Assembly: GCA_007844125.1 (NCBI GenBank) | Contig: CM017564.1 | Coordinates: 11,046,020-11,110,019 of the forward strand | Length of the DNA stretch: 64,000 nucleotides | Direction: 5' to 3' | Source: Sinonovacula constricta | Lineage: Eukaryota; Mollusca; Bivalvia; Cardiida; Solecurtidae | Part shown: one piece after another, positions 51,001 to 57,000 of the stretch | How the letters are laid out: the number at the start of each line of letters is the position of its first letter | Position numbering within the stretch: position 1 is the first letter of the stretch | Translations under genes and position numbers: made by a program | Notes under the pieces: generated by a model | What the model saw: only the letters and a program-made list of their open reading frames with translations | Told to the model about the DNA's origin: nothing | The model's database searches: none

Positions 51001-54000
51001 GTCATATAATAAAAGAGTTTTATAATGTTTTTATTTTAAAAAATTGTCTAAATATGTTTAATTAAAATTTTACTTTTTTACTTCCGAAAGTTTTAAGAGG
51101 TGATTGAGTATTATTGAAAATAATTAAATAATATTAATGAAACATGTCACTGATTTCCAAATATTATTTCCATAGCAACCAGTCTCCAGACTCTAGACTG
51201 GTGTCCCAGAATTGATTCGTTGTCTAGGCAACCATTTATTCCGTCTGGTTTGTACTGGTTTTCCCAAATTTAGAGTCAATATTCGAATATTTAGAGAAGG
51301 GATAGGAATGGTAGGGGGGTGGGGATGCGGAGGTAGTAGGACAACTAAATGTAACAGCCTGCCGGAGGTTGGTCTGCCTGACTGAGTCGTGCAATAAAGT
51401 TGGTCATATTCATCTTGTCACTTATTCAAGATGGCTGACTTCAAGGCTGAGGTTAGAATTTGAGTCTTTTAACATGTGTTTCTGTTTTATTTCACTAAGT
51501 GTTGTTGCTGTTGATGTGAAACGAAATATGTTTATTAGTGTGTCATGATGTCTTTGATAAGACAAAGTAGTTGGAATACGTGTGACAAGTTAATAAATCA
51601 ATATTTGTTCTTATTTGTTAATGCAGCTCCCTTTTCCAAAGTGTTCTGGTGCTGGAATCTGGATAGAGATAGTGATTTTTACTAAATAATAATAATTGAT
51701 TGTTGTTAATTATGATTATTGCTCGCTATGTTCATTGCTGCAATACATATATGTATTGCTGTGATTCTTTTTTCATAATTTTGTTAAAGTTTGTTTGAAA
51801 ATTTCAACAAAATAGTTCATAAATTTGTGACCATACCATTGCTTTCTTCAAGGGCTTTTATGGTGCTACAGAAAAAGGTCTGTTGCTGATGTTCAATCGG
51901 GGAAGAGTAATGGGTGAATGGGAATTTTACATATGTGTTAGTGGATATTTTGTGGATTTTTTAGACTGTTGAGATTAGCACAATTTTATTGATGATTTTT
52001 GTAAAGTTGATAACTATTTTTTTTTGTGAGTGATTCATGAAGATTATATTGATTGTTGATGTAGTTCTGTGCCCTTGAATCAGCCATTTCATCGTCAGTG
52101 AGTTCATGTGATAGTATTTTAATTTCATGGATGTAGGTGGATGTAGGTGGTGAATATCAAATTAGAAGGTTGTGCTTATCTTGATATTGTCTGGGGTTAA
52201 ATGCTAGATGTTAGTTGTTTTTCAAAGAAACTACATGTATTGTGTGCTAAAATTAAGTGCTAGTACAGTTACAATAGTTCCACAATAAGCGATGATTTCT
52301 GGTGATGTATTTTGTCATGTACCTTACTGAAACTGGAAGTATGTTATTAATATATCAGTATTGCTGTTGTTGCACACATGGTTTAGTATAATTTTGTCAT
52401 AAAGAACTCACTTTGAGTTAAACTATGTTTAAGACTCTTTTTTTAAAGTATTAGGTCGACTTCATTATGGTTAAAGTCTTGTTTATTATCAATTTCCAAG
52501 ATATTATAATTTGCCCATCCCTAAAGTTAAAAAAATTATAACCTGACTCAGGAATTATTCTCTTTGTCTTTTAAAATCCAGCCAATTAGAAGCTTGAAAT
52601 TGGTCTGAATGTTCCTATTGGCCAGAATTCATGTATTATTCAAATCCAACCAATCAGATGATTGAGATGGCTTGCAGATTTAAGTTGGATCTTGTTTATC
52701 ACTTTCGTGTTGAAAAAACAACAGCCTTGGCTATTGGTACATGATATAAGGTTCATTGGTTTTAACAGCTGTGACAATTCCATGCACATGAGAGTTAAGC
52801 TTACAGCTGCCATATATGCAGGCTTATATTCTACCCCCATATTACAGGTGTATGGCGGTTCGAAGCCAATTGCAAGAGAGGGAGGATCGTTCAACACAAA
52901 AAAGAATTTCTTCGAACGTGAGATCCAGGAGCAGACAAAAATAGAGAAATCTCAGGGTATGTAGATACTGATATATTGACTGTATAATATGACCGTCTTT
53001 CATTATTAAGCTTAATTGTGCTCATTAATTTTTATCCATAAATTTTGACGATGATCGACATTTATCAGTGTTTGTATGAATTACAATTGAAAATAAAAGT
53101 TTTACCATAGTGACATAGGTCATGTAACCTCTTGATTAGTGAGTTAGCAAAGTTATGTTAGGTATTCCAGCCTGAAGTGCCTTTTGACTATAGAAGTACA
53201 GTAGATTAATAATAAGTTAACATGTAAAACATGCAGCATCAACTTCCAGATGCCACAAATGACAAACAAAAATTAACTTGGACAGTCTAAGAATATATAT
53301 GGGGCACCTATGGCTTAGCGTTTAGTGTCTCTGACTTGTGACTTACTGCCCCTCACCACTTGGGTTTGAGTCAAGGTCTGGGCAAGAACTTCCATGTCGG
53401 AACGTTTTTGAGCTTACCTGCGGTTGCACATGTGGACCTCCCCAGGTCTTCTTCCACCAATAATTATCTGGATTTTGCCAATGTGACCATAATTGTAACA
53501 AAAAGAAGAAAACAATAAAAACGTACCTTAGGAAAACAACAACAGTTCTATGTGGAAAAAATGTTCTGTGTATGCGTACTAAACATTTGCCATCTTTAGA
53601 TGTAAATTTTATTTTATCTAAACAAAGGTTTGTATTTAAAATACATGATCATATCATACTTTTTCAACAAACTTTATATGTTGTTAATTTAACAATTTTC
53701 TGTCAGGACTGAAAACATTATTTCTTTCATTTTTGCAACAAAATATAATATTTTCATTATATGTCTTCCATTCTTGCAGCTAAAAATAAACATTTTTATT
53801 ATCTCTTCTATTCTTGCAGCTAAATACAAATATTTTTTTTATCTCTTCCATTCTTGCAGCTAAATATAAATATTTTTATTATCTCTTCCATTCTTGCAGC
53901 TAAATATAAATATTTTTATTATCTCTTCCATTCTTGCAGCTAAATATAAATATTTTCATCATATGTCTTCCATTCATGCAGCTAAATATAAATATTTTTA

Positions 54001-57000
54001 TTATCTCTTCCATTCTTGCAGCTAAATATAAATATTTTTCGGAGCATGAACTTGCAAAAATGCGGAAGGAGGAAGGTATATAAATTATACTTTGTTGTTT
54101 GTGCCTTAAAATCTCCCAAGCACTGCTTCAAAGTGTAGTGACTCCATGTGTTTGTTTGTAAACATGTTGTTATTAAACCTGTGAGATATATAGCTGTTTT
54201 ATAATTATACAGAATCCCATCCAGTCAGCTGTGTAAAATGTATAAACTGTAAATATCCAGCTGTGTAAAATGTATAAACTATAAATATCCAGCTGTGTAC
54301 AATGTATAAACTATAAATATCACTTATAAATATACCTTCATTTTTATAATGTTGTAAACTTAAAAAAAACCCCTGCAAATTGCCTTTTTTAAGAGTTAAA
54401 CACAAACAATATTTTTTCTTTATTTTTACATATGTGTATGGATGCCACCTTATTAGAAAACAATGTAATGATGATTTACAATTGTTTACTTTAACACAAT
54501 TTTCAATGTATATAAGAAAGATCTCAACGATGGTCACATGCTGTTTGAAATAGCAGTTGTTACAGTTCTTAAGTGTAACATAACTGGTGTAAAGGGTATG
54601 GGGATTAGTTTTCTAGTTTAGTCTATGCAGAAAAAGAATCTAATCTGGGTCCTTAAGCATACATGTGAACTCTCCCACTTTTGGAGGGAGACTCGCTCTT
54701 TTAAGGTCCAAAATTATATTCAAATGAGGGGTGTTTTACAAATTTTCAGATCTCTCCCTACTTGAAAACAGATAACTTCATTCTTTGTTTATATGAAAAT
54801 AACAAATCTGCCACTTTGCAAGTGAAAATCTCCCACATGTATGCTTAAGGTATAAAGCATTAATAAAACTTTAGTTTGTAAACAGTTATCATTCGATTGG
54901 TTGAATTTGAGTTGTTGCAAATTTAAGTTAAGTTTTGGGATTGGTTGAATTTGAATTGCAAGTTAAACTTTACCAATCAGGTCACTTTGAATCAATCACT
55001 GACTCAGTCTGAATGTTTTATAACATTTTCTATTGTAAACTGTAAAGTATGCTGTTATACATGCATGACTATTAAGTCTTAAGTGATAAGTCTTAAGTAC
55101 TGGCATCAGAGTTAAGTTTTGAGACCTCAAATCACTCTTTTATACAGATGTAGAGAATTCACCCGCTTATATAAACAAAGGAAAAGTATCTGTCATAAAC
55201 ATGTACTTAAGTCATTTATGAAGGGTATTCTACCATTTTAGTCTCAGAGCATCACATGCATGATGTACACTGAAAATAAATTAAAAAATTTGAAAATTAT
55301 TAAATTTTCTTAATTACAATACTGTTAATGAACAATACATTAATGACCCAGTAATTACTCAGGGTTGTCATTAGGAGGCGGCTGGCGGCCGATTTGACCG
55401 CCTCAAAGGAAAATCGGGCCGCATCAAATTTGAAGAAAAAAGTGAAAATCGGTCAAGAGCATGCCCCCGGACCCCCCTGGCAGCACTTCGTGCCTTTGGC
55501 GTTCGCATAACCTAGCCTCCTCAAAAGTTAATTGAGCCTGCTCAAAATATTTCTAGTGACAACCCTGATTACTATGGCTTTGCTTCATGCATTAGAGCCT
55601 GTAAATACAATCTTTTTAAAAAGAGAAAAAACTTGATTGTTATGATAAGATTGGAATAAACTGTTCCCATATACCACCACTAACATGCCTAATTCGAAAT
55701 GATAAAAGATAAAGTTATGTATACATGTTAACAAAATTTTGTCAAACTTAAGAATGAACAAAGACATAAATAAATAAACAGAGCTACGGATAAGAGATGT
55801 TTGTTCTTCCTCCCTTTAGACTCTGTATACCTGGTACTCATTAGAATCATGTTACAGAGACATTTTCAGTGAGTACCCATATGAAAGGTGTTGTTTGGCA
55901 GTGCCAATGGTGTAATGGTAGAGTAAATTTGTAACTTACCCTTCCGCTGCCTGGGTTCGAGTCCCGTTCAGGGCAAATGACTTAATGTGGGATGGTCTTC
56001 CAGCTGACCTGCAATGCGCCGGTGGTTCTACCCGAACATTTGTCTGGGGGTCTTCCTCCACCAAAACAGCTAGATGTCGCTATTATGATCATAATTGGTC
56101 GCTGCAATGTATCCCGAAAAATAAAAAACAAAAAACAAAAGGGCTTGTTTGCTGACTAACAGAGTATTCTTTACTCCAATCCCTATATACCTGGTAGTCA
56201 TTGGAACCATCTCACCAAGACAGTTTCAATGAATATAAGCAATATAGTGTTTGGTTGAGAATTATGGGATATACAGTTCATGCTAACTTCTCTATTTCTC
56301 CTACAAACCCTTTATACCTGGTACTCATTAGAACCGTCTCATCAAGACAATTTCAATTAATACAAGCAATATACTGTTTGGTTAAAATTATGGGATTTAA
56401 AGTTCATGTTAACTTCTTTTTTTCTCATACAAACCCTTTATACCTGGTACTCATTAGAAGCGTCTCATCAAGACAATTTCAATGAGTACCTTCTTAAAAG
56501 GGAATACTTGAGAATTATGGGATATATGGTAACACAACATCAGATTTACTACTCTGGAGCTCTGGATAAATACCTACTGTATTATGCTAGCACCCCCCAT
56601 ATATCTTATAGACTTATGTACTCAAGAGTTAAATTTGAAAGGAAAAAAAAAAGTCAGCCACTTTTTTTTAAGATGTATTTTCTTCTGAGGAACAAAAAAA
56701 ACAAAAACAATGTGATATTTTTTATGTGTTCTCTTAATTTATGCTTGACTATTGTGCATATTCTTCTTGTTTTTTTTATGTGTTTATTGTTATTTTTCCA
56801 TTTGAGTCTGTCACAGATTGGATGAATTTGAGCTTTTTATGTACTTTTTTTATATTATAAAATGTTGAATTTGTGTAGAAAAAAAGTTCTTTATCTTTTA
56901 TCATTTATTGATCACTCAGAATTCTTCTCTGTTTTTTTCTTGAAAATTGTTCATTATTTTTCTAAGCATTTTGTTAACATTGGCTATGCATTAATTAGCA

